In this document: positions 1-7,993 of the stretch, in pieces
Numbering within the stretch: position 1 is the stretch's first letter
Layout: each line of letters opens with the position of its first letter
Assembly: GCF_001179945.1 (NCBI RefSeq)
Contig: NZ_CVSG01000075.1
Location: 42,170-106,169 of the forward strand
Reading direction: 5' to 3'
Length of the DNA stretch: 64,000 nt
Source of the DNA: Candidatus Pelagibacter communis
GTDB lineage: Bacteria > Pseudomonadota > Alphaproteobacteria > Pelagibacterales > Pelagibacteraceae
Notes under the pieces: generated by a model
Seen by the model: the letters and a program-made list of their open reading frames with translations, nothing else
Told to the model about the DNA's origin: nothing
Database searches by the model: none
Position numbers and translations under genes: made by a program

Positions 1-1
1 A

Positions 2-352
2 ATCGGTGGATACTTAGGTGAAGCTGGTTACATACAACCATTTGTAGGTTTCGTAATTGGAATGGCTGGATGGATTTACATCTTGTTTGAAATATTCTCA
101 GGTGAAGCTGGAACAATGGCGGCTAAAGCTGGTAACAAAGCTATGGCTACAGCCTTCAGCGCTATGAGAATAATCGTAACTATTGGTTGGGCAATTTATC
201 CTTTAGGATATATTTTTGGTTACCTAACTGGTGGTGTTGATGCAAATGCTTTAAACGTTATTTATAACTTAGCTGACTTTGTTAACAAGATCGCTTTTGG
301 TCTAGTTATCTGGGCAGCAGCAATGCAAAACACAAGATTATCATCTAGATAA
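2..352 (+). CDS. Proteorhodopsin, C-terminal part (5' end outside window)
   Basis: This is a light-driven proton pump of the inner membrane that binds retinal. The open reading frame enters from the left edge and holds about 116 C-terminal residues, corresponding to helices E to G. Helix G carries the motif DFVNKIAFGLVIW, whose Lys is the expected retinal Schiff-base residue. Helix F carries the aromatic retinal-pocket stretch GWAIYPLGYIFGY. The spectral-tuning residue in helix C and the proton acceptor and donor carboxylates lie upstream of the window, so colour and pump type cannot be read here. A strong terminator follows directly. Base and codon use match the rest of the window, so nothing suggests recent transfer. 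Confidence 0.95.
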   Translation: MGGYLGEAGYIQPFVGFVIGMAGWIYILFEIFSGEAGTMAAKAGNKAMATAFSAMRIIVTIGWAIYPLGYIFGYLTGGVDANALNVIYNLADFVNKIAFGLVIWAAAMQNTRLSSR

Positions 353-366
353 TAGATAATTAATTG

Positions 367-407
367 AAAAAGGGCGGGTATGTCTCACATACTTGCCCTT
401 TTTTTTT
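367..407 (+). terminator. Rho-independent terminator after proteorhodopsin
   Basis: A 13-bp stem (371-383 with 387-399, including two G-U pairs) closes a 3-nt loop and is followed by a run of nine T. An A-run just before the stem could extend pairing with the T-run. It should uncouple most proteorhodopsin transcription from the small membrane protein and ferredoxin genes downstream. Confidence 0.9.
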
Positions 408-421
408 GATACTAACTAACT

Positions 422-556
422 ATGGAAATATCTAAACCTTATAAAGGAAAAGGAAAAAGAAGATTAAAGAAAATGCCTTTTACAGTGAAGGGCTATATAC
501 TTTATTACGCTTTTTTTTGGGCAGTTATTATTTCAATTTATCTAGCTTATTATTAA
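422..556 (+). CDS. Small basic single-pass membrane protein, 44 aa
   Basis: The reading frame starts at an ATG 15 bp beyond the terminator T-run and stops 3 bp before the ferredoxin ATG. The first 25 residues are strongly basic (KGKGKRRLKK). They are followed by about 19 hydrophobic and aromatic residues (YILYYAFFWAVIISIYLAY) that would form one transmembrane helix with the N-terminus in the cytoplasm. I do not recognise a named family. Its position between proteorhodopsin and a ferredoxin/reductase pair suggests a role near the membrane redox or light machinery, but that is inference only. It is a real gene rather than chance by position and clear two-part composition; function is unknown. 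Confidence 0.65.
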   Translation: MEISKPYKGKGKRRLKKMPFTVKGYILYYAFFWAVIISIYLAYY

Positions 557-559
557 GTG

Positions 560-880
560 ATGCCTAAAATAACTTACAAAGATTATCAAGGTTCTTCAAA
601 AACTATTGAAGTCGAAAGTGGTTTGTCAGTAATGGAAGGCGCAATACAAAATGAAATACCTGGAATTGATGCTGATTGTGGAGGTTCTATGGCTTGTGCT
701 ACATGTCATGTGTATGTTGACGATAAATGGTTTGAAAAGATTCCAAAAGCACAAGATGCTGAAAACGATATGATTGATATGGCATTTGAACCAAAAAAAA
801 ATAGCAGACTTAGCTGTCAAATAATAGTTAATGATGAATTAGATGGTTTAGAAGTAACTACACCGGAGAAACAAACTTAG
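560..880 (+). CDS. 2Fe-2S ferredoxin, adrenodoxin/Isc type
   Basis: This is a soluble one-electron carrier of 106 residues. The cluster ligands are visible as C-x5-C-x2-C (Cys40, 46, 49 in DADCGGSMACATC) and a distant Cys86 in RLSCQI, the adrenodoxin/putidaredoxin arrangement. A GTG directly before the ATG (557) is in frame and could also be used. The stop codon TAG overlaps the GTG start of the reductase by one base, so the two are translationally coupled and probably partners. The alternative reading as the Isc-type Fe-S assembly ferredoxin cannot be excluded from sequence, but no isc or hsc genes flank it. Its closest neighbours are light and redox genes. Confidence 0.93.
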   Translation: MPKITYKDYQGSSKTIEVESGLSVMEGAIQNEIPGIDADCGGSMACATCHVYVDDKWFEKIPKAQDAENDMIDMAFEPKKNSRLSCQIIVNDELDGLEVTTPEKQT

Positions 881-1893
881 TGAAAAAAACTGATGTTATA
901 ATTATTGGCGCAGGACCCGTAGGTCTATTCGCAGTGCATCAATTAGGTATAAAAGGTCTTAAAGCAGTAGTAATTGATAATTTGGATAAAGCTGGCGGAC
1001 AATGCATTGAACTATATCCTGATAAACCTATTTACGATATTCCCGCAGTTCCAGAATGCACAGGCGAACAATTAACTTCAAGATTAATTGAGCAAATTAA
1101 ACCTTTTAATACTGAAATATTTTTAAATGAAAGAGTTGATGAGGTTAGGCAAGAAAAAAATAATTGGGTCGTGAAAACAAATAATAAAAATCAATTTTTA
1201 GCACCAAACATAATAATTGCAGGTGGAGTTGGCTCATTTGAACCTAGAAAAATTTCTTTAAAAGAAGCTGAAAAACTTGAGGGAAAATCTGTATTCTATG
1301 CAGTTAAAAATAAAGAACAATTCAAAGATAAAAAAATTTCAATATTTGGTGGAGGAGACTCAGCTTTAGATTGGACGTTAGAACTTTCAAAATTTTCAAA
1401 CGTTACACTTATACATAGAAGAAATGATTTTAGAGGAGCACAGCACACTCTTTCAGAATTAAGAAAATTAGAAAAAGAAGGTAAAGTTTCAATAAAAACA
1501 CCTTGCCAAATTGACTCTTTAGATAACGAAAATGAATTAAAATCCATCACTGTAAAATTTGATGATGGAAAAACAGAAAAAATTAAAACTGATGTAATTC
1601 TAGGATTTTTTGGTTTAATAATGAAATTAGGTCCAATTGCTGAATGGGGGCTGAATATGGACAAAAAAACCATTGAGGTAAATTCAGAAAATTTCGAAAC
1701 GAATAAAAAAGGTATTTTTGCTGCAGGAGATATATGCTCATATCCTGGAAAACTTAAATTAATTCTATCAGGATTTCATGAAGTTGCTTTAGCTTCAGTA
1801 GAGTGCTTTAAAAGAGCGAGACCTAACGAAAAATACAGATTTGAGTTCACTACATCTTCTAAAACTATTAAAGATAGGCTTGGAAAAAAATGA
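880..1893 (+). CDS. Ferredoxin--NADP+ reductase, thioredoxin-reductase-like type
   Basis: This 337-residue FAD flavoprotein moves electrons between NADPH and ferredoxin. An N-terminal FAD Rossmann fold shows GAGPVG near residue 11, followed by the GGQC segment typical of this family. The central NADPH fold shows GGGDSALDW near residue 157 and the basic HRRNDFRG loop. The C-terminal FAD motif is GIFAAGDICSYPGK. The CxxC redox pair of true thioredoxin reductases is absent, which supports the FNR reading. Translation starts at a GTG that shares its G with the ferredoxin stop codon. The 3' end overlaps the GST start by four bases (ATGA). The ferredoxin just upstream is its likely partner. Confidence 0.92.
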   Translation: MKKTDVIIIGAGPVGLFAVHQLGIKGLKAVVIDNLDKAGGQCIELYPDKPIYDIPAVPECTGEQLTSRLIEQIKPFNTEIFLNERVDEVRQEKNNWVVKTNNKNQFLAPNIIIAGGVGSFEPRKISLKEAEKLEGKSVFYAVKNKEQFKDKKISIFGGGDSALDWTLELSKFSNVTLIHRRNDFRGAQHTLSELRKLEKEGKVSIKTPCQIDSLDNENELKSITVKFDDGKTEKIKTDVILGFFGLIMKLGPIAEWGLNMDKKTIEVNSENFETNKKGIFAAGDICSYPGKLKLILSGFHEVALASVECFKRARPNEKYRFEFTTSSKTIKDRLGKK

Positions 1894-2516
1894 TAGAACT
1901 TCTTACCGCTAATACCCCAAACGGTAAGAAAATCTCTATAATGCTTGAGGAGATAAATTTTAAATACAAGGTAACAAAAGTAAATATAAATAAAGATGAA
2001 CAATTCAAACCAGAGTTCGTTAAACTAAGTCCTTTTAGAAAAATTCCTGTCATAATAGATCATGAAAATAATCAAAGTCTTTTTGAGTCAGGTGCAATTT
2101 TGATTTATCTTGGTGAAAAAAGCGGCAAGCTTTATGATAACGATAATAGAACTCAAATAAATCAGTGGTTGATGGGTCAAATGGCTTATATAGGACCAAT
2201 GTTAGGACAACATCATCAATTTCATCATTATAATCCTGGAAAAAGTAAATTTGGAGAGGAAAGATATTTTAAAATATCAGAGAGAATTTATAAAGAATTA
2301 GATGAAAGATTAAGCTCATCAGAGTATTTAGCTGGGAATCATTATACGATTGCTGATATTGCTACCTTTCCATGGATTGCTAGGCATGAATGGCATGACA
2401 TTGGTCTTAAAAAATTTAAAAATTTAACAAGATGGTATAAATTAATCTCATCAAGACCAGCTGTCCAAAAAGGTTTCGATCTTTTGAAAAAAAACGAAAA
2501 AATTCCAGAAGCTTAA
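1890..2516 (+). CDS. Glutathione S-transferase family protein
   Basis: The 208-residue protein has an N-terminal thioredoxin-like domain (LLTANTPNGKKISIMLEE, then RKIPVIIDH with the cis-Pro and ESGAILIYL) and an all-helical C-terminal domain with the conserved TIADIATFPW. This layout matches the YfcG/YghU (Nu-class) group, in which the active-site Thr and Asn sit in a TxNxxK/R-type segment like the TANTPNGKK seen here; those enzymes act as disulfide-bond reductases. Assignment to the subgroup is moderate. It is coupled to the reductase by an ATGA overlap and forms the last gene of the redox cluster. Its stop codon shares TTAA with the stop of dksA on the other strand. Confidence 0.85.
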   Translation: MIELLTANTPNGKKISIMLEEINFKYKVTKVNINKDEQFKPEFVKLSPFRKIPVIIDHENNQSLFESGAILIYLGEKSGKLYDNDNRTQINQWLMGQMAYIGPMLGQHHQFHHYNPGKSKFGEERYFKISERIYKELDERLSSSEYLAGNHYTIADIATFPWIARHEWHDIGLKKFKNLTRWYKLISSRPAVQKGFDLLKKNEKIPEA

Positions 2517-2935
2517 TCTTCTATGAAAATTTTTTCATCTCTTTCGTGTCTCTCTTGAGCTTCAATCGAAAGAGTGGCTACTGGCCTTGCCATTAATCTC
2601 TTAAGACCTATAGGTTCGCCAGTTTCTTCACAAAAACCATAGGTTCCTTCTTTAAGCCTTTGTAAAGCTGAGTTGATTTTTAATATTAGTTTTCTACTTC
2701 TATTTAAAGCTTTCATTTCGACTGACTTATCTGTTAATGATGAAGCTTGATCAACAATATCTGCAGAAGAAACGTTATCATCACCAGAATTAAGAAGATT
2801 ACCTAGATTGTTTGCTTTAATTATATCTTTTTTCCAGTTTAATAGTTCATCAGTAAAAAATTTTTTATGTTTTGCACACATGTATTTTTCTTTACTACTG
2901 GGAATGTATTTTTTTTTAGTAATAGATTTTACCAT
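2513..2935 (-). CDS. dksA: DksA-type RNA polymerase-binding transcription factor
   Basis: DksA binds the RNA polymerase secondary channel and adjusts rRNA and amino-acid promoters together with ppGpp. The 140-residue protein has the long coiled-coil region (about residues 30-90) and the C-terminal signature YGFCEETGEPIGLKRL...SIEAQERHE. Only one of the four zinc-finger cysteines is kept; the second position of the first pair is Thr and the second pair is replaced by residues such as Ala and Ser. This Cys-poor form is usual in Alphaproteobacteria rather than a defect. The gene faces the GST and overlaps its stop codon, and is divergent from the glycosyltransferase gene 73 bp away. Confidence 0.93.
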   Translation of the reverse strand: MVKSITKKKYIPSSKEKYMCAKHKKFFTDELLNWKKDIIKANNLGNLLNSGDDNVSSADIVDQASSLTDKSVEMKALNRSRKLILKINSALQRLKEGTYGFCEETGEPIGLKRLMARPVATLSIEAQERHERDEKIFIED

Positions 2936-3008
2936 TTTTTGAATTTTGGGGAGTATATGTTTGATTTTAGTCGTGTCAATAGCTTATAAATTGTATTAAT
3001 TACTTTAT

Positions 3009-4379
3009 ATGATAGTCAAAAAAAACATATTTAATATCTATTATTTATTTATACTTAGTCATTTAACACTTTGGACACTGGTTCCTACTTTTTCAAATAC
3101 TAATTTACCTTTAGATACTATTGAAGCTCTTGCATGGGGAAGTAATTTAGGGTGGGGTTTTGATAAACACCCTCCCTTAAGCGCTTTTGCAGTAGAATTA
3201 TTTTTTTCTATATTTGGATCAAATGATTGGGCATATTATTTTTTAAGCCAACTTTTTGTTGTAGTTGCTTTCATTTATGTTTGGAAATTCTCAAATGAAA
3301 TATTAGATAATAAAAAATTAGCTCTAATTTCTATACTAGTTTTAGAGGGTATTTATTTCTATAATTTTACAACTCCTGAGTTTAACGTAAATATAAGTCA
3401 ATTACCTTTTTGGGCTATGGCTGTTTATTTTTTTTGGAAAAGCCTTGAAACTAATAATAAATCATTCTGGTTTTTATTCGGGATTTGTTCAGCATTAGGT
3501 TTTTTATCAAAATATTTATTTGTCTACATCCTATTTTCTCTTTTTTTATATTTATTTTTTAATCTTAAAAAATATAAAAAACATATAAATAATTATTTAT
3601 TTTCAGTTATCGTTTCTTTATTAATTTTGTCTCCACATTTTATGTGGCTCTATGAAAATAATTTTTCTACTATTACTTATGGTTTTAAAAGATCAAGCTT
3701 AGGTGATAGTGAAATAGTAGATCATTTAGTTAATCCAATAATTTTTTTATTTAATCAATTAATTATTTTAATACCCTTTTTTATTATGATTTTTGTTTTA
3801 TTGAAAAAAGTTAAGTTATTAAAATTCAAAAATCAAAAAACTACTTTTTTATTCACAGTAACTTTTTTGCCTATAATATTAATCTTATTAACATCTTTAT
3901 TTACTGGTGCAAAAATTAGAACTATGTGGATGACTCCATTTTATTTATTTTTTGGAGTTTTCTTTATTGAGTTTTTTAAAAGAAATATAGATTTCAAAAA
4001 GCTTAAAAAGTTTTTTATTTTTTTTCTATTTTTTTTCATTTTTTCACCAATGCTTTATTTAAGCATTTCTTTAATAGATAAAACAAAGCGAACTGATTAT
4101 CCGGGAAGAGAGATATCAAGGCTTGTTCAAAATAAATGGGACAATAACTTTGTGAATGAAATTAAAATTGTAGTTGGAGATGAATGGTCAGCAGGAAATC
4201 TATCGTATCATTTAAGATCCAGACCAGTTTGGATTAATGATTTAGGGCAAAAGATAATGAACATTAAAGATAATCAAGGAGTAATTTATACTGGAAACCC
4301 AAGTATTTTAAAAAAAATATGTCCTGGAGTTTTTGGAACTATTAGACCAGTTGGGTACTGTATGATAGGAAAAAAATGA
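3009..4379 (+). CDS. Glycosyltransferase family 39 (PMT/ArnT-like) membrane protein
   Basis: The 456-residue protein has roughly ten hydrophobic segments and a short C-terminal periplasmic tail. The first periplasmic loop contains the family motif FDKHPPL near residue 54, with an acidic residue (DTIEA) upstream of it where the catalytic Asp is expected. These enzymes take a sugar from a polyprenyl-phosphate carrier and transfer it on the outer face of the inner membrane. It overlaps the following GT2 gene by four bases (ATGA). The natural reading is that the GT2 protein makes the lipid-linked sugar and this protein uses it. The sugar and acceptor cannot be inferred. Confidence 0.85.
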   Translation: MIVKKNIFNIYYLFILSHLTLWTLVPTFSNTNLPLDTIEALAWGSNLGWGFDKHPPLSAFAVELFFSIFGSNDWAYYFLSQLFVVVAFIYVWKFSNEILDNKKLALISILVLEGIYFYNFTTPEFNVNISQLPFWAMAVYFFWKSLETNNKSFWFLFGICSALGFLSKYLFVYILFSLFLYLFFNLKKYKKHINNYLFSVIVSLLILSPHFMWLYENNFSTITYGFKRSSLGDSEIVDHLVNPIIFLFNQLIILIPFFIMIFVLLKKVKLLKFKNQKTTFLFTVTFLPIILILLTSLFTGAKIRTMWMTPFYLFFGVFFIEFFKRNIDFKKLKKFFIFFLFFFIFSPMLYLSISLIDKTKRTDYPGREISRLVQNKWDNNFVNEIKIVVGDEWSAGNLSYHLRSRPVWINDLGQKIMNIKDNQGVIYTGNPSILKKICPGVFGTIRPVGYCMIGKK

Positions 4380-5248
4380 AAAAATTGATAATTTTAATAC
4401 CTGTTTTTAATGATTGGGAGTCTCTAGAAAAATTAATTATTGAGATTAATGAAAATATAAAAGAATTTCAAAAGATTCATATTGAATGTCTTGTTGTTAA
4501 TGATGCATCAACAATAAAGCAACCAATTTTAATTAAACCATCTGTTATTAAATCAATCCAAATTTTGAACATGAGAGAGAATAGGGGACATGCCAGATGT
4601 AATGCTTTTGGAATAAGATATGTTTCTGAAAAAAAGGATTTTGATTATTTAATATTAATGGATGGCGATGGAGAAGATAGACCGATAGAATTAAAAAAAT
4701 TAATTCAAAAAATTATAGAAGATCCAAATAAATCGGTAGTAGCAAAAAGAATTAAAAGATCTGAAGGTCCTTTTTTTCAATTTCTATATTTCATGCACAA
4801 GCTAATCACATTAATATTTACAGGAAAGAAAATAAATTTTGGAAATTATAGCTGCTTAATTAAACAAGATGTAAAAAAACTTTCTACTCAAGCTAGTTTG
4901 TGGAGTAGTTACTCTGGATCAGTAAAAAAACATCTAAATAATTTAAATGAGATAGAATCTGAAAGGGGCGCTAGATATTTTGGACCATCAAAAATGTCAT
5001 TTATGAAACTTTTAACGCATTCTTTCTCAATTATTGCAGTTTTCAAATTTCAAGTATTTTTAAGGTCATTATTATTCATTTTAACCTTGTCTCTCTTGAA
5101 TCATAATCTCGACATTAACCTAAACTTTTTAACTGCTTTAATTATAATATTTAATTTAATTATTTTAATTGTTTCTTTTAGAGAAAAAGAGGAAGAGCTT
5201 TTTAATAGCCAAGAAAATTTAGAAAGCAAAAAAGAGATAACACGCTAA
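4376..5248 (+). CDS. Family 2 glycosyltransferase, dolichyl-phosphate-mannose-synthase-like
   Basis: The 290-residue protein begins with a GT-A nucleotide-sugar fold: IPVFNDWESL at the start, VVNDAS near residue 43, the NRGHARCNAFGIRY donor-binding stretch near residue 68, and MDGDGEDRP as the DxD metal site. Two hydrophobic segments near residues 215-265 would anchor it in the membrane. This resembles polyprenyl-phosphate glycosyltransferases such as DPMS and ArnC. Coupling to the GT39 gene by an ATGA overlap supports the carrier-plus-transferase model. The C-terminus is Glu/Lys-rich and unstructured. Confidence 0.85.
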   Translation: MKKLIILIPVFNDWESLEKLIIEINENIKEFQKIHIECLVVNDASTIKQPILIKPSVIKSIQILNMRENRGHARCNAFGIRYVSEKKDFDYLILMDGDGEDRPIELKKLIQKIIEDPNKSVVAKRIKRSEGPFFQFLYFMHKLITLIFTGKKINFGNYSCLIKQDVKKLSTQASLWSSYSGSVKKHLNNLNEIESERGARYFGPSKMSFMKLLTHSFSIIAVFKFQVFLRSLLFILTLSLLNHNLDINLNFLTALIIIFNLIILIVSFREKEEELFNSQENLESKKEITR

Positions 5249-5269
5249 AAAGTTGTATTTAGAGTCTTA

Positions 5270-5291
5270 AATAGAATCAAAATAGAATCAA
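5270..5291 (+). repeat. 11-bp tandem direct repeat
   Basis: AATAGAATCAA occurs twice in immediate tandem in the 125-bp gap between the GT2 and GFA genes. The rest of the gap shows no hairpin or recognisable RNA. It may be a binding site or simple slippage; nothing else supports a function. Confidence 0.5.
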
Positions 5292-5373
5292 AAGGTGAAC
5301 ATTTGTCTAAGAATTTGATCTATTGTGGATATTCTAAAACATAGGTAGTGTTGCAGTTTATCAGGTGAAAATT

Positions 5374-5733
5374 ATGAAAAAACTCAAATGTCATTGTGGT
5401 CAATTTAAAGCTGAAATAAATATTGATAATTTAGCTAAAGTCTTGAGATGCAATTGCTCCATTTGCAAAAGAAAAGGTGCAATAATGTCTATGGTTAGAA
5501 ATGATGATTTTAAAATTGTTAAGGGAGAGGATAAATTATCTCTTTATCAATTTCATACAAAAGTTGCAAAACACTACTTTTGCTCTATTTGCGGAATTTA
5601 TACGCATCACAATCCAAGATCTAATCCGTCTATGACAGGTTTCAATTTAGGTTGTGTAGAAGATATTGATACATTAGACCTTAAAAACGTTGAGATTAAC
5701 GACGGAAAAAATCATCCTCTAGATAAAAATTAA
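5374..5733 (+). CDS. GFA-fold (DUF636) zinc protein, 119 aa
   Basis: The protein belongs to the family named after the glutathione-dependent formaldehyde-activating enzyme, now treated as a zinc-binding fold of mostly unknown function (Mss4-like). The zinc ligands are visible as CHCG near residue 6, CNCSIC near residue 28 and CSICG near residue 72, followed by THHNPRSNP. I chose the ATG at 5374 because AGGTG lies eight bases upstream; an in-frame GTG at 5365 would add three residues. It precedes the P-loop kinase gene by one base, so they share a transcript. Confidence 0.85.
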   Translation: MKKLKCHCGQFKAEINIDNLAKVLRCNCSICKRKGAIMSMVRNDDFKIVKGEDKLSLYQFHTKVAKHYFCSICGIYTHHNPRSNPSMTGFNLGCVEDIDTLDLKNVEINDGKNHPLDKN

Positions 5734-5734
5734 G

Positions 5735-6655
5735 ATGCACTCCAAAAAGTTGAACTTTAATAATAAAGTAAAAAAAAAATATCTTCAATTCATAGAGACA
5801 CAAGAAATTTTATCAGAGCCTTTTAGAGATAAAATAGGACAACTAAAAAAATTTTTTTTACCGATAAGCAAAAAGATTTTTGAACATAAAATTAAAAAAA
5901 AAAAAACACTAGTTGTTGGTTTGACTGGAGGTCAAGGTTCAGGAAAATCAACAATTTCTAATATTTTGAAAATTATTTTAAAAGAGATGTACGAACTTAA
6001 TACAGTCATATTTTCCATTGATGATTTTTATAAAACTTTAAATGAGAGAAAAAAAATGGCAAAAAAAGTAAATCCGCTTTTTCTTACAAGAGGAGTACCA
6101 GGTACTCATGATACCAAATTACTTTTCAGCTGTCTAAAAAAATTAAAAAATTTTACTCAACCAAATCTGTATATTCCAAAATTTGATAAATCTATGGATG
6201 ATAGAAGTCCAAAAAAAAAATGGCAAAAAATAACTAATAAACCAGACATTGTAATATTTGAGGGATGGTGTGTCGCGGCAACACCACAAAAAAAAAAAGA
6301 TTTAATAGTTCCAATAAATATATTAGAAAAAGAGAGCGATAAAAAAAAAATATGGAGAAGTCGGGTTAATGCAGAACTCAAAACTAATTATAAAAAGATA
6401 TTTAAATTAATTGATTTAAAAATATTTTTAAAGGTACCTAGTTTTGATTACGTTTATAAGTGGAGACTTTTACAAGAAAAAAAACTAAGAATGACTTCTA
6501 AAGGAAAAAAAACGATGAACGATATTCAGATTAAAAATTTTATTATGCACTATGAAAGGCTAACAAAACATATGTTAAAAAATTTAAAAAGAAAATCTGA
6601 TTTTACAATTAATATTGACAAAAAGCATCGATTGAAAAGTATGAAAATTAATTAA
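5735..6655 (+). CDS. P-loop kinase, D-glycerate 3-kinase (GLYK)-like
   Basis: The 306-residue protein has a Walker A motif GLTGGQGSGKST near residue 62, a SIDDFYKT segment near residue 95, the family signature RGVPGTHD near residue 120, and the Walker-B-like IVIFEGWCVA. These fit plant-type glycerate kinase and its bacterial homologues, which convert D-glycerate to 3-phosphoglycerate and so would return glycolate- and glyoxylate-derived carbon to central metabolism. Function is inferred from family only. The coding sequence holds four long adenine runs (13, 11, 10 and 10 bases), which is remarkable even for this AT-rich DNA. TolC-type protein follows after one base. Confidence 0.8.
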   Translation: MHSKKLNFNNKVKKKYLQFIETQEILSEPFRDKIGQLKKFFLPISKKIFEHKIKKKKTLVVGLTGGQGSGKSTISNILKIILKEMYELNTVIFSIDDFYKTLNERKKMAKKVNPLFLTRGVPGTHDTKLLFSCLKKLKNFTQPNLYIPKFDKSMDDRSPKKKWQKITNKPDIVIFEGWCVAATPQKKKDLIVPINILEKESDKKKIWRSRVNAELKTNYKKIFKLIDLKIFLKVPSFDYVYKWRLLQEKKLRMTSKGKKTMNDIQIKNFIMHYERLTKHMLKNLKRKSDFTINIDKKHRLKSMKIN

Positions 6656-6656
6656 A

Positions 6657-7946
6657 ATGAAAAAAATTGTTATTACCTTTTTTTTAGCTCTACATTTTAT
6701 GAGTCTCGAAGCGAGTGAAAATTTCAAATTTTATTTACAAAAAGCAATAAGTAATAATTTAGAATTAAATGCAGAAAGAAAAAATTTAGAGTCAGCTAAA
6801 CAAGATAAGAATATATCAAGAAGTGAATTTTTACCAAGTATTACTATTTCTGGAGATCAAACTAGCACCACCTCAACTAGCAGAACTAATCAGAGTGGAG
6901 CCAGTTTAGCAGACTCAAATTCGGATACTGAAAATAAAATTATATCTTTAGAACAAGTAATTTTTTCTGGTTTTAAAGGGGTTAATACCTTCAAAAAATC
7001 TGAACTTAAAACCCAAAAAGCAATTTTAAAATTAAAACAATTAGAACAGCAAATAATTTTTGAAACTGCTTTTGCTTATTTTGACTATATTTTTAAATAT
7101 AATAACGAAAAATTTAATTTTTCTAATGTTAATTTATTTGAGAGACAGGTAGAATTTGATAATGCAAGATTGCAAAAGGGAGAAATTACTTTAACTGATT
7201 TAGCACAATCAGAATCATCTTTGGCTGGTGCAAATGCAAATTTGATTAAAGCAAAAACTGAGCTTCTTTCTTCAATTACAAATTTCGAAAGAATTACAGG
7301 AGAAAAAATACCAAGCTTTGAAAATTTAAATCAAAAAGTTCTCGTTAATTTACCAAATACCTTAAATAGCTCCTTAGATCAATCAAGCCTTAAAAATTTA
7401 ACGCTTTTAATTTCTAGATTAGATTACGAAATTTCAATAAAAGAGTTAAATATTGAAAGAGCTAGACTTTCTCCCAAAGCTTCAATTAAAGTCTCAAAAT
7501 CTGAAAACAAAGATTTTAGTTCAACAATAGATGAAAAAAACGATGAGACAGTTAAAGCAACTATTACCTGGCCAATAATAAAAGGCGGAGAAAATATTTC
7601 ATCGATTAAAAAATCTTCATTAGAAAAACAACGATTTCAACTACTTCTGAAGGATACAAAAAACAAAGTCTTATCAGAAACCTCAAACTCTTGGTCTAAT
7701 TACCAATCATCAAAAAGTGTGTTAGACGCCACAAAAGCCCAATTAAAAGCTGCAGAAATAGCTAACGAGGGTATTACACTTGAATATGATTCAGGTAACA
7801 CGCGTACAACATTAGAAGTTATTCAATCAAGAAGTCTTCTTTTGGAAGCTCGGATAGCTCATTCTAAAGCTCAAAGGGACTACATTGTTTCACAATTTGA
7901 GCTTGCAAAGCAAATAGGCTTTCTCTCACAAAAATCCGTTAAATAG
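6657..7946 (+). CDS. TolC-family outer-membrane efflux protein
   Basis: The 429-residue protein has an N-terminal signal peptide (MKKIVITFFLALHFMSLEA) and the duplicated helix-rich OEP pattern. Each half has a coiled-coil region with Ala, Asn and Gln spacing (AISNNLELNAERKNLESAKQ; AEIANEGITLEYDSGNTRT, then a long helix ending SQFELAKQIGFL). It would form the trimeric outer-membrane duct of a type I secretion or RND efflux system. No membrane-fusion protein or pump gene lies next to it, so its partner must be encoded elsewhere. Length agrees with the family. Confidence 0.9.
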   Translation: MKKIVITFFLALHFMSLEASENFKFYLQKAISNNLELNAERKNLESAKQDKNISRSEFLPSITISGDQTSTTSTSRTNQSGASLADSNSDTENKIISLEQVIFSGFKGVNTFKKSELKTQKAILKLKQLEQQIIFETAFAYFDYIFKYNNEKFNFSNVNLFERQVEFDNARLQKGEITLTDLAQSESSLAGANANLIKAKTELLSSITNFERITGEKIPSFENLNQKVLVNLPNTLNSSLDQSSLKNLTLLISRLDYEISIKELNIERARLSPKASIKVSKSENKDFSSTIDEKNDETVKATITWPIIKGGENISSIKKSSLEKQRFQLLLKDTKNKVLSETSNSWSNYQSSKSVLDATKAQLKAAEIANEGITLEYDSGNTRTTLEVIQSRSLLLEARIAHSKAQRDYIVSQFELAKQIGFLSQKSVK

Positions 7947-7965
7947 AGGCCTTCTTTTAAGGCCT
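7947..7965 (+). terminator. Hairpin after tolC-like gene, possible terminator
   Basis: A perfect 7-bp stem (AGGCCTT at 7947-7953 with AAGGCCT at 7959-7965) closes a 5-nt loop directly after the stop codon. No T-run follows on the plus strand, so termination would be weak or factor-assisted. Confidence 0.45.
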
Positions 7966-7979
7966 TGAAAAAAAGAACA

Positions 7980-7993
7980 AAATGTGTACATTT
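7980..7993 (+). promoter_or_regulatory. Inverted repeat upstream of recA, possible operator
   Basis: A perfect 6-bp inverted repeat (AAATGT-GT-ACATTT) lies 35 bp upstream of the recA start. It matches neither the alphaproteobacterial LexA box (GTTC-N7-GTTC) nor the enterobacterial one, although a GAAC begins at 7975. It could be a variant SOS operator or chance symmetry in AT-rich DNA. Confidence 0.35.

Noticed and set aside
1296..1673. Minus-strand open frame of 125 codons inside the ferredoxin reductase
   Set aside because: Fully antisense to conserved FAD/NADP enzyme sequence; Phe/Ser/Leu-rich composition is what Lys/Glu-rich coding DNA gives in reverse.
2513..2935. DksA as a broken gene because of missing zinc-finger cysteines
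   Set aside because: The single-Cys form is standard in alphaproteobacterial DksA, and the rest of the protein is intact.
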